DNA from: Klebsiella pneumoniae
GTDB taxonomy: Bacteria > Pseudomonadota > Gammaproteobacteria > Ga0077536
DNA length: 8,492 nucleotides
Assembly: GCA_945873015.1 (NCBI GenBank)
Contig: CAMCBY010000153.1
Coordinates: forward strand, 1 to 8,492
Direction of reading: 5' to 3'
Below, in pieces: positions 6,933-8,492 of the stretch. The position numbers and the translations under genes were made by a program. The notes under the pieces are model-generated. The model was not told where the DNA came from and ran no database searches. It worked only from the letters and a program-made list of their open reading frames with translations. Numbering within the stretch: position 1 is the stretch's first letter; each line of letters begins with the position of its first letter.

Positions 6933-6940
6933 TCAAACAA

Positions 6941-7297
6941 TCAGCGTCGCAGAATATCAAGGACCTCTTCGAGTTCGATACGCAGTTGGCGCACGATCTG
7001 CTGGCTCATGCTCGAATCCGCCTTGACCTCCTCGCCCGACAATTTCTGCCGCGCGCCGCCAATGGTAAATCCGTGTTCGTACAGCAGGCTGCGGATCTGG
7101 CGGATCAGGATCACGTCCTGACGCTGGTAGTAACGTCGGTTACCACGCCGCTTGATCGGTTTGAGTTGCGGAAATTCCTGCTCCCAATAGCGCAGGACGT
7201 GCGGTTTAACCGCACACAGTTCACTGACTTCGCCGATGGTGAAGTAGCGCTTGCCAGGAATGACGGGCAGTTCGTTATTGTTCGATGCTTCCAGCAT
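6941..7297 (-). CDS. MerR-family transcriptional regulator (ihfA-linked type)
   Basis: A 118-residue cytoplasmic DNA-binding protein. The MerR winged helix-turn-helix covers about residues 17-87: YFTIGEVSELCAV is the recognition part, then VLRYWEQEFP, and the wing KRRGNRRYY. A short C-terminal coil (IVRQLRIELEEVLDIL) would make the antiparallel dimer. There is no ligand domain and no cysteine pair of the metal-sensing kind; the only cysteine is in the N-terminal helix. Its target is unknown to me. A near-identical small MerR gene follows ihfA in Pseudomonas and other gammaproteobacteria. The start at 7297 lies inside the ihfA end (23-nt overlap), suggesting translational coupling, and the N-terminus MLEASNNNELP fits those homologues. 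Confidence 0.93.
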   Translation of the reverse strand: MLEASNNNELPVIPGKRYFTIGEVSELCAVKPHVLRYWEQEFPQLKPIKRRGNRRYYQRQDVILIRQIRSLLYEHGFTIGGARQKLSGEEVKADSSMSQQIVRQLRIELEEVLDILRR

Positions 7298-7577
7298 AGG
7301 CTTCTACTCTGGCTTTTAATTTCTGACCTGGTCTGAACGTCACAACGCGACGAGCAGTGATCGGAATCTCCTCACCGGTTTTGGGATTCCGCCCAGGCCG
7401 CTGGTTTTTATCGCGAAGATCGAAGTTGCCAAACCCGGACAGTTTGACCTGTTGCCCTGCTTCCAAAGACATGCGGATTTCTTCGAAAAAGGCCTCGACA
7501 AGTTCCTTAGCTTCGCGTTTGTTGAGGCCCAAGTCCTCAAACAGTCGTTCGGCCATTTCGGCTTTCGTCAACGCCAT
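7275..7577 (-). CDS. ihfA: Integration host factor alpha subunit
   Basis: A 100-residue DNA-bending protein of the HU/IHF family that pairs with IHF beta and bends its site by about 160 degrees. It acts in nucleoid structure, site-specific recombination and, notably here, in looping activators to sigma-54 promoters. N-terminal helices MALTKAEMAERLFEDLG, the core KLSGFGNFDLRDK and the beta-arm GRNPKTGEEIPI with the intercalating P65 are all present. The ending KARVEAYAGSIEQ and the length fit the alpha subunit. It starts 4 nt after the pheT stop, with the site GAGGGA (7586-7591) lying 8 nt upstream inside the last pheT codons. The pheT-ihfA arrangement is the standard gammaproteobacterial one. 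Confidence 0.98.
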   Translation of the reverse strand: MALTKAEMAERLFEDLGLNKREAKELVEAFFEEIRMSLEAGQQVKLSGFGNFDLRDKNQRPGRNPKTGEEIPITARRVVTFRPGQKLKARVEAYAGSIEQ

Positions 7578-7581
7578 CGAA

Positions 7582-8492
7582 TTAGTCCCTCAAGGTTCCC
7601 CCAACGCGCTCACGCAACTGCGCGAGCACGCGCCTTACCGCCTGCTCGACCTCGTCGTCAGTAAGAGTGCTAGAAAGGGTCTGAAAAATCAAGCCTAAAG
7701 CCAGGCTTTTTTTGCCGGAATCAATGCCTTGGCCCCGATATACGTCAAATAACTGCAGGTCGCGCAGTAATTCGCCGGCCGCTTCGCGGGCCACATCGAG
7801 GCAGACGGCCGCGCTGATTGACTCATCAACCACCACCGCGAGATCACGACGCACGGCCGGAAATTTAGAGATCGGCTGGAACTGTGCGGCCCGTGTGACA
7901 TTCTCTTCCTGAAGCCCAATTTCGAATAGAAACAGGGGCTTGTCGAAACCCATCCGGGCGCCAATGGCGGGATGCAGTGCGCCGACATAGCCGATTTCGA
8001 TACCGTCACACACCATCACCGCCGACTGACCGGGGTGGAGCGCGGGATGAGGAGCTGAGGTGTACTCCACCCGGCCCTGATGCAAGGTCTGTAATAGCGC
8101 CTCAACATCTTGTTTAATATCGAAAAAATCGGTATCCCTCGAGCGTTCTGACCAGTGCGTATGGACTGCGGGCCCGCTGCGCAGGCCGGCAATCTGACGT
8201 GTCTGCTGGAGACCCGTATGGTCCTGCCGGAACACCATGCCAAGTTCGAACAGGCGGATATCTTCTATCTGACGGTTGCGATTATGCAGGGCGGCCGCTG
8301 CTAACCCCGGCCAGATCGAGCGACGCAATACCGACATTTCGCTCGAGATAGGGTTGGCCAATGGCACAGACTCGGCGTCGGGCTCAAACATTCGCGCCAA
8401 AGCGGGATCGATAAAACTGTAGGTGATGGCTTCAAAATAGCCGCGCGCGCTGAGAGTCCCGCGAGCGCGTGCTTCGAGCGGGCTGGCAGCGT
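7582..8492 (-). CDS. pheT: Phenylalanyl-tRNA synthetase beta subunit, C-terminal part (5' end outside window)
   Basis: The last 302 residues of PheT, the beta chain of the alpha2-beta2 enzyme that charges tRNA-Phe in the cytoplasm. The full protein is usually about 790 residues, so the tRNA-binding N-terminus, B3/B4 editing domain and B5 domain lie beyond the right edge. Visible are part of the core synthetase-like fold (RGYFEAITYSFIDP, then LANPISSEMSVLRRSIWPGL) and the C-terminal B8/FDX-ACB anticodon-binding domain (ISKFPAVRRDLAVVVDE ... LFDVYRGQGI ... LIFQTLSSTLTDDEVE). The frame is open to the edge; ATG 8391 or TTG 8400 are internal codons, not starts. Translation of ihfA follows after 4 nt. 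Confidence 0.97.
   Translation of the reverse strand, partial: AASPLEARARGTLSARGYFEAITYSFIDPALARMFEPDAESVPLANPISSEMSVLRRSIWPGLAAAALHNRNRQIEDIRLFELGMVFRQDHTGLQQTRQIAGLRSGPAVHTHWSERSRDTDFFDIKQDVEALLQTLHQGRVEYTSAPHPALHPGQSAVMVCDGIEIGYVGALHPAIGARMGFDKPLFLFEIGLQEENVTRAAQFQPISKFPAVRRDLAVVVDESISAAVCLDVAREAAGELLRDLQLFDVYRGQGIDSGKKSLALGLIFQTLSSTLTDDEVEQAVRRVLAQLRERVGGTLRD
7586..7591 (-). promoter_or_regulatory. Ribosome binding site of ihfA within the pheT end
   Basis: GAGGGA on the minus strand, 8 nt before ATG 7577, embedded in the last codons of pheT, whose TAA is at 7582-7584. The arrangement supports coupled translation of pheT and ihfA. Confidence 0.6.

Overview
The window looks like chromosomal DNA of a gammaproteobacterium, moderately GC-rich by eye. 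The reason is the block pheT - ihfA - small MerR-type regulator - tRNA-Pro(GGG), an order I recall from Pseudomonas and relatives. I cannot assign a genus. Every gene I can support lies on the minus strand, so transcription runs from the right edge to the left edge.

Right part (about 6740-8492): the 3' part of pheT (phenylalanyl-tRNA synthetase beta) runs in from the right edge and is followed 4 nt later by ihfA. The start of ihfA's neighbour, a 118-residue MerR-like protein, overlaps the ihfA end by 23 nt. After about 120 nt holding two perfect 7-bp hairpins comes a tRNA-Pro with a GGG anticodon and encoded CCA.

Middle part (4214-6742): a 162-nt spacer holds overlapping inverted repeats but no convincing promoter. 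It is followed by a small predicted lipoprotein with Sel1 repeats, and 33 nt later by a full-length glmS, which makes glucosamine-6-phosphate for peptidoglycan and LPS.

Left part (1-4147): three signalling genes follow glmS on the same strand with gaps of 66, 43 and 32 nt. They are a sigma-54-dependent response regulator closely resembling GlrR/QseF, a free-standing 101-residue Hpt phosphotransfer protein, and a hybrid sensor kinase. The kinase has two TM segments, a CHASE-like periplasmic domain, a HisKA/HATPase core, a degenerate receiver and a canonical receiver, and runs off the left edge. Together they hold all four phosphosites of a His-Asp-His-Asp relay: H340 and D764 in the kinase, H48 in the Hpt protein and D59 in the regulator.

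The most interesting point is the pairing of this relay with glmS. In E. coli, GlrR with sigma-54 drives the small RNA GlmY, which leads to higher glmS expression. Here a GlrR-like regulator sits directly downstream of glmS itself, but its partners are a hybrid kinase and Hpt rather than a GlrK-type kinase. I infer a possible envelope-precursor or envelope-stress circuit; the sequence shows only the gene order and motifs.
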